A stretch of DNA of 64,000 nt from Paramecium tetraurelia (taxonomy: Eukaryota > Ciliophora > Oligohymenophorea > Peniculida > Parameciidae), in the NCBI RefSeq assembly GCF_000165425.1, contig NW_001799366.1:355254-419253 (forward strand), given 5' to 3'. Every line of letters starts with the position of its first letter. The stretch's first letter is position 1. Shown here one piece after another: positions 45,448 to 58,400 of the stretch. The position numbers were made by a program, and so were the translations under genes. Under the pieces are notes generated by a model. It saw only the letters and a list, made by a program, of their open reading frames with translations. It was not told the origin of the DNA and searched no databases.

Positions 45448-47775
45448 ATGTCTGGACAACCTCCTTTCAAGTAAAGAAGCATTCTAATATTTAGTTTTCT
45501 AAACATGTCGAATTTTAACATGTTGAATCCCCAAAATACTTAAATATCTTAAGCATATGAGAAGGCAATTAAAGATGCTGTGAACAGTGTGCATTTATAA
45601 AAATTAGGAAAAAAACAACTATAATAAATTGCAAAAGAACTGAATATACCTGAAAAAAAAAAAAAAGAAGAAATTATTGCCTAAATTCCAAAACAACTCC
45701 TACAATATTTGATATAAGTAGATCCTTCTAGACCAGTTGAATAACTTCTTCAACACCAACCAAACCTCCAAAACAATGAAAGCATTATGGCCATCTTAAA
45801 GAAATTTTAAGGAAGCATAATAAATAAAACATAATCATTCCAACAATAGCCTCAAATGCAGCGTGCCATCCCACAATTACTCCAAAACCCTTACCTGAAT
45901 TATGTATTGAATTCATTTACATTTAAGATGGTACTCCCATAAGCACAATAAACATAATAATAAATGTTACCATAATACCCTCAACTAATGAATATCAATC
46001 TCTATCAATAGCATTTAAGATAAAACCCTCCATAGCAATTTTTCTATCAATATAACAGTATGAATTCTAAATTATTTAGATTAATGGAATGATCCCCTTC
46101 CTCAGACAGAAATGTAATAACTCCTCATGTGTCCATGTAAGTAAGAAAATTCTTATTATTCAAAGAATCATTCCCGCCAAAAGAATTACAAATGAGGAAG
46201 TTAAATGCATTAATTGTGACAATAAACTACATATTTCTTGTCTCAAATTGTAGCCCAATGATGTCAAGATGTTTGAGTGTCCTGTTTGCATACTCAGTAA
46301 AATCGACCCACTCAATCAAATTATTAAAGTTCTTGCCAAACCGACATTGATGAATACTACTTAAAGTACACTCAATTTTATGCTTACAACAGAAGAATAT
46401 CAGTAATATTTCAACCTATATAAACATAGTCAATTATAAGATCGCTCATTTTAATACTAAGTCGAATTGAGATCAATAAGATTAGATGCCAAATACATTA
46501 ATGAAATTACGTGGCCCGATTTCTGTGAGATCTCTATCAACCAATAACGTGTTTCTGAATTTAAACCACTCAAATCCAACAGCAGTCTTAAAAAGAGAAA
46601 GGATGAAATTCAAATCATTCCTTTATAGCAAAACAATTTAGCTTTCTCCATCAAATCAGGCTACAACCAGATCATCATCAAAGAAGTCCAAAATTGTTAG
46701 GAGCCAAAAACATAATTTAAATTATGCGAAGAGTACAACCATATTCTTATTCTTAGCGGTGTCTATGCATAAGCCATTTACTTGACTAAGAAGAGACCTC
46801 ATTAGGAGTTGATCAATCAAATTAAACAAAATAAAGAGTGCATCAAAACTAAAGAAGAGTGTATTCAACTCATACAAAAAGCATGCATAGCAGAAAAAAC
46901 AGATAATGATGTTCAAATTGATAAAATTACAATCAAAGTCTCCCTGAAGTGTCAATTTGACTATTAAATGATTTAAGTAAAAATGCTTCACATCATTAGA
47001 CTCCTGCTCGAGGAAGGTTTTGTACCCATGTATAATGTTTCTCTCTTGAAAATACTATTACAATTAACGCAGGTACATCAAGAAAATGGAAGTGTCCAGT
47101 TTGCAAGAAAAAAATATTTGAAATAATAATTGACTCGTATTAATTTCAATTGCTGGATTAATACAGAAACAACAAAGAGAACATCAAGGAGGTGGTTTTT
47201 GATTAAAATGTAATAAATTCACTTTAATTTTAGGGTGAAATTGTGTAAGAGATTAAGGAAGAATTTGAAGAATCAGAAGAAGAATAAATTAGCGCCAATA
47301 AATAAAATCAATTAGAAGAATAATAAAAACAGCCTCTTTTGTAAAAACCTGATCCATCATTTCTCTCCAGACTTATGCTATTTAATCCTGCAGCCACTTT
47401 TATGTAAATTCAACTTTGCAAAAAATAAATTGATTAAATTAATGTCTTACAATAACAACAACAACAACTATCATAACAATAAATTCAGTAAAAAGAGAAA
47501 AATGAGAATGTCAATTCTTCTTAAAATAAAGCATAATTAAAGTAATTTGTTGAGTCTAATCTATCTAATATAGAAGGAAAATAAAATTCATTACAATCTC
47601 AACTATCTTAATAAACTATTACTAAACCTAAATTCATTAAATTTAAAAAATTCGAAACTTGGTTAGATGAGGTATCCCAGTAAGAAATTGCATAAAAGAA
47701 TTTAGAAAAATAAATCAACGATTAATTAAATGAAGAATAAAATTTAGAATAAAAGTAGTCATAGCAATAATAAGA

Positions 47776-47824
<49 letters not shown>

Positions 47825-48457
47825 TAAGCTTTACATTAAGAAAATGATAAACCAATCCAAAAATCTAATAGATTAAAAGAAAGAATGGTTAGAGTAATCA
47901 AAAAATAATTTTCTGAATTTATTAGAAAAAACTTTGCTAATAATATGAATGCTACCAATGAAAATAATCCCAAAAATCCTTAATAAACATAATAATAATA
48001 ACTACATTAGAGTGCCACCAAGAAATATATTTACAAACTTTCTGAAGAGAAGCCTAAAATAAATACTAGTTCTCAATTCACTAAAATGTTGGCTGATCAG
48101 ATTATAATGCAAAATCCTGGCCAAACTGAAAAACAACATGATGATTTGAAAACCTTTAGTGAAGAATAATTAAAATCATTATAAGCTTTCCAAGGCAGCG
48201 TATTTCAACAATAACTATTAAATTCAAAATAACAGGATTAAAATATTTTAATATAAAAAGCATTAAGTAATCAAAATCCACCAATTATTGTACATTAATA
48301 ACAATAATTATAACAATTATAACATTACCAATAATAATAAATTCTTTAATAAAAATTGAAAGAAAAACCTTTATAAAAAATAAAATCTCCTTAACCTAGT
48401 AGTGGTCAAGAGGGTAAAAATGGAAAAGATATGGAAAATCCAATTTGTATAGATTGA
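45448..48457 (+). CDS. SUMO E3 ligase of SIZ1/PIAS type (SAP-like, PHD, SP-RING) with Gln-rich C-terminus
   Basis: About 963-971 residues. Introns of 22, 25, 23 and 24 nt (plus an optional 24-nt one at the 5' end) leave an in-frame length. Order: SAP-like helices (QKLGKKQLQQIAKELNIPEK), a C4HC3 PHD finger (LMCPC; CINC; LHISC; ECPVC), a middle region where PINIT would lie, and an SP-RING with TPARGRFCTHVQCFSL then KWKCPVCKK. PARG..C.H.QCF and W.CPVC are the defining ligands. This order is that of plant SIZ1; animal PIAS proteins lack the PHD. The C-terminal 400 residues are Gln/Asn-rich with a pure Gln run written in TAA codons, and probably disordered. It likely attaches SUMO to nuclear proteins. 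Confidence 0.88.
47777..47821 (+). repeat. TAA/AAT trinucleotide repeat coding for polyglutamine
   Basis: About 15 uninterrupted copies of the AAT unit within the SUMO ligase gene. In the gene's frame these are TAA codons, so the repeat encodes a Gln tract under the ciliate code. Such a run is prone to length change. Confidence 0.9.
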
Positions 48458-48542
48458 TCATAATACATTCTTTTTTTACAAAAATTAAATTGAATAAATA
48501 ATCAATAATAATTTCGATAAACATTTATTTCTCTACCTTGTT

Positions 48543-50038
48543 TCAATCCAAAAATTGATTACCATTATTGATCATAAATTTATGTTTGTTTGTCTGGGTA
48601 TGTAGAGTATATATGAACATAAAATATTAATACAATAATCTGAAATTTATTAAAATAAATACTTTGCATAATAAAAGCAATCCACTTAGTATCACCTAAT
48701 ATTTTTATATTCCATATTCCAAATGATCATAATGTGGATTAAACTCTCCTAAGTAAGGCTAATATTAAATCAAATAAATACAGTGCTATAAATAGCCAAC
48801 CAGACAATGTCTTGGATCAAGGCAACAATTAGCATAGCCATTATTATTTTAATATGCAGTAAAGATTGCAATCTAAAGTTTTTTTAATAAAATAGAAAGC
48901 AGTAAAATATTACAATGTACTTTTATAAATCTTAAACTTACATCCAGATAGATAGTTCGGTAGATACTATTAAGTAGGCCAATAATTAAATAGAGAATCG
49001 TTAACAACAAAGAGATTTAAACAAGCCTATCTATTTATCTTTCATCAATGGATTAAGCTCCATTTTAAGATTGATATAGTAACTATTATTATTAATTTGG
49101 TTATGATTAATAGGTTGAAATACCTACATTAGGAACTTTTAATTCCTGTCTAAAAGGTTAGGCAATAATTTCCAAATCTATAACATGATCATTCAATTCC
49201 TACTCCAATAGATTGATTTGGACTGTATTCTCATTGATTAAATCAATCAAGTATTTATTCTAGATTTTTAATAGCAATTAGTACTTTTGAATGAATCCAC
49301 TAAACTTTTATATGCAATTTAGCTCTAATAACAGAGTTACTTTCATCTGTAAGATTGACATGGATGTCATGAAGCATTTAATCATTAAATGTATTAATAT
49401 CAAGGTAGGCAACTCCGCCTAGACCTCTTTTTTGTAGTAATTCAGTATCTAATAAGATGAATTTTAAGATTGCAGATTCATTTGCGTTGCTAAATATTTT
49501 AGATTAAATACAATTCAAAGCATTCATTCCATTAAGGTTTTTATCTACCGGATAATTCTAATAATTTATTTAATAATTACATGTATATACTACGGTTGTC
49601 ATGCACTCTACACTCACTTACAATTATCCACTCCCTTGATAAAAAATCTCAGCATCAAGAATTTCGATATTTAATTTATTGGTATTAGTGAGACTGCTAG
49701 TTTGAGATTATCTTAATTTGTCTTGATATGCTCTAAGTTCGCTTTTGAAAATTCAAATCTAAAATTTACATATTTCTTTGATCTATAATTTGTTAGCCTT
49801 TATTTATCTTATCGTTTAAGACTTCATAAGCTTTCTTCATCACATAAATCAGTTAGTTAATTGTACACTGCTATTGTGATTAAGCTCCTGGTATTTAATC
49901 AATTAACTATTGAAATACATCACGATCAAAATATCCATTCTAACATTTTGAATCCAAGAATGCTAATAAATCTCTCAATTTGAATTATTGATTATGTTAT
50001 TGGGAAAATTCGTTGAATACATCTGTGAATGAATTCAT
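48543..50038 (-). CDS. Protein with C2-like domain and C-terminal membrane helices
   Basis: 465 residues after four introns (28, 25, 22 and 23 nt); length in frame. The N-terminal 130 residues are helical and Gln-rich. About residues 140-280 look like a C2-type beta-sandwich (NTNKLNIEILDAEIF at its start, AYLDINTFNDQML and IRAKLHIKVQWIHSK). Two to four hydrophobic helices follow (ISLLLTILYLIIGLL; IIMAMLIVALIQDIVWLAIY; VILSGLLLLCKVFILINF). The domain call rests on pattern only. A membrane-anchored trafficking or ciliary role is possible but unproven. Only 33 bp lie between its start and the stop of the next gene upstream. Confidence 0.62.
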
Positions 50039-50071
50039 TTAATTATATAACAATAGATTAATATATATATT

Positions 50072-51250
50072 TCATAATTTCTAAATCTACATAAATAATT
50101 ATCGCAATTCATCAAGTTCTTTTATTTTGAAGGTCTTCTTGCCTTTTAACTAATCAAAACATTATTAAACCAAGTTATAACTTGAGCAATCATCGTAATA
50201 TTAAATAATTTTAGAATGCTTGCACCAAGTCTTAATTTGTTTGATTAATTTTTCAATATCGATAATATTATTTTGAGATTTTACAATTTATCCTAATTCT
50301 GAATTCGATTCAAGATATGTCAAAGGTTTTGTTTATTGTTTTTCATACTCAATTATGTTCTTATTTTCATTTATTGTATTATAAATAAAGTCAATTCCTA
50401 TTAGTTTGATTTATTGCAATGATTGGTTCAATATTTGATATTCTTCAGCTATAAATTATTTGACAGTAGATGCTCGTTGTTCGATTTTTTATAAATTCTA
50501 TAATGTGAATGCATGTTATATTAATTCCTGTTGTTGAGACTTATCAATCAATTACTACTTTTCTCTCAACAACAATTGATACTTTTACTTAAGCATTTAC
50601 TTAATATTAATAAGTCTATCTTATAATTGATTCTAAATGATGGGACCATCTATTTATAGTTTTTGATTAATTTGATTAATTTTCTTGATGTTCCCATAAT
50701 CATATATCAATATATCATTATTGTAAATGGCTTCCTTCATATGTTTAATCTTCTCGCTTTGAACTTTCTATTTAATAAACAGTAAGATCTAAATCAACTC
50801 GATCCTCATCTTTTCATCATAGATTTTTTAGAGTTCCATGCATTCTTTATTAACTGGAGTGGTTTGTGCATTCTGCTTTGGTTTTTATAGTTTTTTCAAG
50901 ATTTCAAACTCCTTAATCATATAGGTCCCTAGATTTTATAAACCTATTAAGCCCTAAACTAAGCAATTTTCCTCTAAACCATTTCTAAACAATTATTCCA
51001 CATCATATAACTATTTCATTAAGTCTGAAAATTGACTAGCCAATCTCTTTTATTATTGAATGATGGTTTAGTATGGATATTGTTTGTCATTAATGGAAAT
51101 TGAATTCAAATTTTCACTTTTATTTTATATAAGACTTGGTTGTTAGAAATTTAATTATTTAAATTCTATTTAAGCCACCTTCTCAAAATTCGATCTGGAC
51201 TTTGACTTAATGTTCTGCAACAATTCCTTAGCTCTTTCAATTGAATTCAT
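50072..51250 (-). CDS. Coiled-coil protein
   Basis: 392 residues in a single exon. Long helices with heptad spacing throughout (ELLQNIKSKSRSNFEKVAQI; LINIKQMLKQKYQLLLREKQ; QNNIIDIEKLIKQIKTWCK). No TM or catalytic motif. It begins MNSIERAKEL. The next gene downstream begins with the same MNS triplet, but the proteins are otherwise different. Possibly cytoskeletal. Confidence 0.7.
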
Positions 51251-51459
51251 AAAAATAGATGTTAATAATTAATAATTAATTTCTAATAACAGAAATTTAA
51301 ATGCTTGAATCTGAAAATAAATTGAGAATAACTCAATATTGAGAATTTAAGATTCATAAATCCATCTGAAACATTATTTCATATAGGTTAGACGTCAAAT
51401 AGTTATTAAATACATACTATAGAAATTATTATAAAATAATATAAAGATTAATTAATCAA

Positions 51460-54400
51460 TCATTTGCAAACAAACTTAAAAAATCTTGATCGAGAGTCGT
51501 CTAAAACGGAGCTTTGGGTTATGTGCTCCTAGTAGTGTTATTAGAGTTGCAAATAACATTGTATTTTGACTACTATTGGTAATCTCTATTGTTTATGAAT
51601 ATTATTATACAAATGATCTTCTTCATTATCACATTCTAGTATATCACATTTTAAGTTTGAATTCAGATTTCCATTTTAGCCATGCTTTTCTAAGATTCTA
51701 TTACGTCTGCTTCCCTCTGATGTTTAAGGTCTTTGCATTTTTTATATTTCATCTTCATTCATGAATCTTTAATTATGTTGAGTAATAGCTCTGGTGTGTT
51801 TGATAGAATTGTTTCTTGATTGGTATTCAGAAGAAAGGTCACAAGGATGTTCTTAACTTTTGCGTGTCTTTAAAATTGTCTGATTTATCTACGATAATCT
51901 TATAGCATTGAGTCCCTTCGGTTAATAAGACATTAAATTATTTATATTTCAAGATTCCAAGACAATGACTATTTTAGATCTTTTCCATTTTCTTTTCACA
52001 ATATTCACATCGATGAAATTATGGAAGCTAGCTATTTCCCGACTCCTTTAGAAAAGTTCTTAAATTAATTTGAAGTTCATGTGAGGCATGTATAATTCAT
52101 AATCTCGCTGAATCTCAAAAGACTCAAAAATATCCTTATACCTCCCCATAGATTCTTAATAATCTCCTTTTTAATATAGATTATCATACTTTTAGATTCA
52201 ATCAATAGAGTCTTATCCTCTTTCGAATCATAATCCTTCTCCACTTCTTAAATTACCTCATTACTTTTACCAATGCTTAAGTTTAAAGTTCCCTTCGTTT
52301 AAAACTGTTTATTCACTGTAGCAATTATTTTAGAACTCTCTTCCAAACTAAGTTCTTAATCCAAAGGTGTCATTTTCTTCTATTACTAAAATACTCCTTT
52401 ACTGAATTGAAATCCTAGATTTTCTTCGAAATTAGTTTCTGCTGTTTTCTAAAATTAATCTTAACTTAAAAACAATGGCACTCCTCTTTTGGGTATATTG
52501 GTTATCTTCTTTTAAGATTTTCTAAGATATCCATTTTAAGATGATGCCATATTCCTTTTAAGTTGATAATTGAATTCTTCTGACATCTTAGGATCTTTCA
52601 ACAAATAATATAACACACTATCTGCGATTTTGCCTTCCACACTTAGAGTTGATATTCTCTTTTCTAAATTGGTTCTATGAAAAGGATTCCTTTCTTAACA
52701 ACACTTCTTCTTATATTTCAACAAGGTTTTGGTTCTACTTGGAAATCCGGTAAGCATTGGACAATTATAGAGCAAATGGGTTGATTTATTACACCCAATA
52801 CATTAAATATGAAACTCATCAAATCTTCCTGAGAATTTTACCAAATCTTTTAATTAACAATATTTTTCCTAATGTTTTATTCAATTTTTATACATAGCCA
52901 AACTTCTTTGCTATCTATTGAAACTTATCTCTATGCATTTTTAATATCCTTGATGGCTTTGTAGTTCTGCAATTTATTGAGTAGTTTTGGTCCAATAAAA
53001 AATCCTATTGTCCAAAGATTTCATCTTATCCATCCATTTTCTAAATAGATACACAATTCCCAGAACCTTCTGGAAGAGATACATAGTATTCAACTTCCCC
53101 TTCACAAAGGATATAAAGATATTGACTCTATTCTCCTTTTGTAAAAATACTCTACCAAGGAGTAAGCTTTTCCTCTTCGAAATCACCAGCCAAAGCCTAC
53201 AAAAAATCAGAACTAAAATTATCATGAAAAAATGGAATCTTTGAGATGCTTTTCAGATTTAAATCTAATATCATTTCCTAAGATAATCGGTATATAATTA
53301 CAGTATACAAATTGCTAGGTAATAGTTGTTACAATTTAGACATATCGAATTAATCTTGTCCCATGCAATCATTCCATAAGTACTCAAAGTATCTTCTAAT
53401 TTTTATTTGCAATTCTGAGTTAAAACCTCTTACCCTCAAGTATTTTTTCAAATCATTCAAATCTAATCTTATTTATTGTTCTTTTTTCTATATCGAATAG
53501 ATGATTTATCCTATGGATGATACAAAAAAACCGAATGTACAACAAGATACAATGGCTACAAATATTATCAATACTCTCTCATTCAAATTCTATGGAGTAA
53601 AGTCTCCGTATCCAATTGTAGTCATAGTTATTACACTCCAATAGAATGTGGTCAACTAAAATCATTTTACTATTTACGTAGCTTGTTATAAAATTAGCTT
53701 CAACTAAATCCTCTTTGATAATCCAAGAGACATCCTTATTTTATTTGCCCACATAATATAGAAAACAACAAAATGTGTGGGCTTCAATTATTATCAAATA
53801 GATCAATCTGACTAAGTCATAGACTGCCCAATAATTGGTTGTCAGTTCCAATTTATCCAATATCAATCCGACTCTTTTTGGAACATCCAATATTTTTATT
53901 ATCATAAATAGTGACAACAGATTGTTACCTTGCGAATCAAAAAAATAGCCTAATGATATCACTATGATTATTGAATCAATTATGCATTCATTCGAATGAT
54001 AAAAGTTTTTAATTATTTTGTGTCTGTCTGTCACTAAATAGCCTGCCTCATAATAACAACTGTTCAATTTCACGAGTATGTCTATTAAATAACTGATAAA
54101 GGGAATTATCAGGAAGAAGATTTCGCTTTGTTTGTAATTTTCTGGCTCTCTGCTATCGAAGTCAAAGGAGAATTTAATGGAACAATACAAAAAGTTAAAG
54201 TTGATCATTATAAGCAAGTAAACATTCCATATGAGTATACTTGTTTATTCTGGCTTAAATAGGAATTTACTATGCGAAAAGTACTCAAATAATGATTGTA
54301 TAGTGTAATATTTGAGTATAGTTATTTATAATATGTGTTGGAGCCTCGACTCTGGAGCTGCTTTCTATGATTAAATAATATTTACTATATATTTGAAGTA

Positions 54401-54721
54401 ATCCTGTTTCACATAAAAGCTAAAATCTGCTGCTTTATCACCAATTATTTTAAACATGTTGGCATCCAAATATTTAAAATCCTATGGAAATATCGATTGT
54501 GTGATTAATGTAATAAACTTTATTATTCTGATGAAAACGTTTAGGGGGTTCGCCTTAGAAAATTACTAATTTTATTCTGATGTCTAAATGTTTTAATATT
54601 TTGAAAATTGCAATGTTTTGAAGTAAGCTGGACAGGATTTTAATTGTCTCTAGCTTCTCATTGAGTCTGATTTTTTCATTCCTTGTAACAGTTCTCTATT
54701 AGAGTGTAATTCAGAGTTCAT
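51460..54721 (-). CDS. Cyclic-nucleotide-domain K+ channel (EAG/CNG type) with a two-base frame break
   Basis: About 1040 residues. Six-TM K+ channel: S1 ILIWNVYLLIMINFNFLYC, S2-S3 through the YLVTDRHKII linker, S4 region IIKILDVPKRV with few positive charges, and pore TMTTIGYGDFTPQN (the K+ filter, about residue 356). After the pore come the C-linker and a cyclic-nucleotide-binding fold (KIPFFHDNFSSDFL, SIFTKGEQSQYLYILCEGEVEYY, EIFGQQDFLL), then a zinc-ribbon-like tail seen in ciliate channels (CIGCNKSTHLLYNCP; CEYCEKKME). Six introns (21-25 nt). After their removal two bases are left over, and the frame changes at about 52080, between ELYMPH and ELQINLRTFLKESG. Such channels shape the ciliary membrane response in Paramecium. 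Confidence 0.9.
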
Positions 54722-55474
54722 CAACTATTGATATTTAATTAAATATTTTTGTAAATAAAGTACTATGAAAATTACTTAGATATAATCTAAATTCAGCATC
54801 CTCAATTTCATTTAATTTAAAACATTAAGGTTTTTTAATAGATAGAAAACGAATTTTATCTTAATATTTATAACATTCGAGTTAATATTTCTCGTATTAT
54901 ATATATATTATTTTAAATACTGCTGAAATCCAATATTTATTAACAACTAGAGTTTTGTAATTCATAACAAGGAGTAATCATTACAGTTCCAACTTCAATC
55001 ATATACACAGATTACACGATCCATATATTTGAATTTTAAAAGCAAAATAGTTGTTAAAATACATACTGTAATCGTCTCATAGATATTCATAAAATGAAAT
55101 ACTAAGATTAAAAAGCAAACTAAAAATATTTACTTTGATCTTAACAAATTACTAATAAATGATATTACATATAAATAAATTAAATAATATAAATTATATA
55201 GGAACTTAACATAAGATTGATTCTCAGCACAAGATGAAAGTAGTATAAACCTCTGAGAAGACAAGTGTTATTTTAGTTTTGATTTTTATTTTAGTATTAA
55301 ATAGAATATGTGAGCTATGTTTAATAACATTTATTTAATGATATTTTGATATGCGCGGAATTGAGGAATAGATTCAAAGTTAAGGAACATATAAGTTTGA
55401 ATTATTTTTGGATTAAAAAATAAATACTAAAGGGGAATTATTTCTCTAACAGTTTATAATATAAATAATTTAAA
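54722..55474. other. Divergent intergenic region
   Basis: 753 very AT-rich bases between the K+ channel (minus) and the proline-repeat gene (plus). Presumed promoters for both. No gene or RNA seen. Confidence 0.5.
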
Positions 55475-58400
55475 ATGCAATAAGAATAGGAATATCCTAA
55501 AAAAACAGACATAGCTCCCTATTTAGCTTCCAATTGTGTTGGATATCACAAGGAATATCCAAAATCTTTGTATAAGCAAGTGTTTGAGCCTGACATTATA
55601 ATGAAACCAAATTATAAAGCCATCAAAATATTTGATCCTTAAGAACTTGTTAGACATTTGCAAAAACATTTTCCTTTGATTAGGAAAAACATACGATAAT
55701 TCGACGATTAGATGAAAAAATTAAATCAAACATTTGGACATATGATCGTAAATGGTAATCCATTTTTAAATATGTTAGGTTTTCATATTGATGATTTCTT
55801 GAAAAAGTTCTTTTTTGTTTTGGATAAAAGATTGCATAAGTTCTTTGATCACCTTGATTAACACGTTTTCAAATTGGATGGAAAATAAGTATAAGTATTA
55901 ATTCCAGGTGATTACCGAATCGGTGACACTAGACAGCACATTAGATAAAAATTAATAGATATGTCAAACGATCTTGTAACTAAGTTTGCTTCCAGAAAAA
56001 CTCCACAAGAATATGATAGAGAAGTTATAAAAAAAATTGATCAAATTTTAAGAGTCTATGAATTATTGAAGTATGATTAAGGATGGCATTTTATAATTAA
56101 TATCACTAAATTCAATCTAGAAGATCTATTGGAGAGGGTTTGCAATAATGAACTCACCTAATTTTAAAAAATAGATGAATTGATTGAATCCATGTTTCTT
56201 ATTTCAATGAAATAAATTAAGGATGCTACCGAACATGAAAATACAAGTCCACTCTTTGTATTTAATAAGGATGTTGTGTTGTCTAAGTAATCCTATATTT
56301 TTATCATCAAGATTTCATTAAATTATCAATGATAGATCAGATCCCTAAATGTCCACTGATGATTTGTATTACGTAAGTAAAACTGTGTGTATGAGAGATA
56401 GAAGAATCATTTACAACGAATTCTATAATCAAATTAATAAGGAACTTAAAGAAATTGCTCCTGAATATTTCTAATTTGCAACAACAGAAAAAAGCGAATA
56501 TTAGAAGAAAAGAGAAGAACTTCATAAAAAACTATTAAAAACTTAAAACGAATGGGAATCTTTAAAGGAAGATGAAAATTACTATCTAATTTAAGAGGAT
56601 CGAATCAATGAAGAGGATTTAAGAAAGGTTCCCTTGACAAGTGAGCAATAGTTACAATAATTGTAAAAATTAAACGCCTTTGCAAACAAAGCTTCCAATC
56701 TATAATATGATGCAGTCACTTTGTTTAAGGATATCTTAGATCATAAAGATGAATCAAAAGTCTAAATTGAAACCAAACTCCAAGAGGCTTTGGAGAAGGC
56801 AAAATAATTTTATACAAAAATGACACCTGGTAGAACGCCATCCTCAAATTAAATTAAATAACACGTAGATAGTCTTTATAGTGAATTAACCAACTTATTA
56901 AACTCGGATATCAGTAAGTTTTAAGGATAAATGTCATAAACTGATAAGTCTGTTGAACAATAACTTTCTAGAAACAAACAAAATCCTTATTTATAATAAG
57001 TATAAAAAGAACTTCAAAGGTAACAGCATGTTAGAGATCATATGTAAAAAGAGCAGGAAAATGAAATGAAAAGAAGATCTGAATTAGTTAATGCTTAGGC
57101 TGATTTGATGATAAGATAATAACAATAGCGAGAGCTCTTTAAAGAAAATTAATCAACCAGACCAACTTAACCTGTAAATACAGGTAAAATCATGGAAGGT
57201 AGTTCTATTACAAATGAACTTTATTATGAAAAAGTAGTTGCAAACTATCAAAAACCTGAGTTAGAAGGAGGTAAATATGAAACAATCATAAATAAAAATA
57301 AGGCTCAAAAGCTTCATAGCTTGGATAGAGGGGTATATGTTGGTTCTACTCCATAACATTATGTCGATGAAGTTATGGGATAACCATTAGACCCAATAAA
57401 GTTGAGAGAAGATAATGAAAGGAGATATAACCAACAAAAAAAACCAGATCCCGGACAATAAGCACGCAAGGATCCACCTAGAAAGCCTGAACCTCCTAGA
57501 TAAGAACCACCCAAAAAAACTGATCCTCCTCCTAAAGAAGTCTAAAAACAAGAACCACCTAAAAAGCCTGATCCTCCTCCTAAGGAAATCCAAAAACCAG
57601 AACCACCTAAAAAGTCTGAACCTCCTCCTAAGGAAATTCAAAAACCAGAACCACCTAAAAAGTCTGAGCCTCCTCCTAAGGAAATTCAAAAACAAGAACC
57701 ACCTAAAAAGCCTGATCCTCCTCCTAAGGAAATCTAAAAACCAGAACCACCAAAAAAGCCTGAACCTAAATAAGATCCCCCAAAAAAGCCTGATCCTCCT
57801 CATAAAGAAATCCAAAAACCAGAACCACCAAAAAAGCCTGAACCTAAATAAGATCCCCCAAAAAAGCCTGATCCTCCTCAAAAAGAAATCCAAAAACCAG
57901 AACCACCAAAAAAGCCTGAACCTAAATAAGATCCCCCAAAAAAGCCTGAACCTCCTCAAAAAGAAATCCAAAAACCGGAACCGCCTAAAAAGCCTGAACC
58001 TCCTCAAAAAGAAATCCAAAAACCAGAACCACCTAAAAAGCCTGAACCTCCTCAAAAAGAAATCCAAAAACCAGAACCACCTAAAAAGTCTGAACCTCCT
58101 CAAAAAGAAATCCAAAAACCGGAACCGCCTAAAAAGCCTGAACCTCCTCAAAAAGAAATCCAAAAACCAGAACCACCTAAAAAGTCTGAACCTCCTCCTA
58201 AGGAAATCCAAAAACCAGAACCACCAAAAAAGCCTGAACCTCCTCTTAAAGATGTCCAAAAATCTGAACCTCCAAAAAAAACGGACCCTCCTCAAAAAAA
58301 ACCTGAACCTCATCCTGAACCTTAAAAAATAATGCCAAATAATCAGAAAATGATCGATCCTTATGCAATTGATTTTCCAGATGATGATGATCCTTATGAT

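Noticed and set aside
47760-47825. Cluster of stop codons suggesting a pseudogene
   Set aside because: TAA is Gln in this code and the flanking protein reads on normally to a TGA at 48455-48457.
57387-58313. 308-codon minus-strand ORF rich in Phe, Arg and Trp
   Set aside because: It is the mirror of the periodic KPEPP repeat on the plus strand and ignores the flanking coding frame that continues on both sides.
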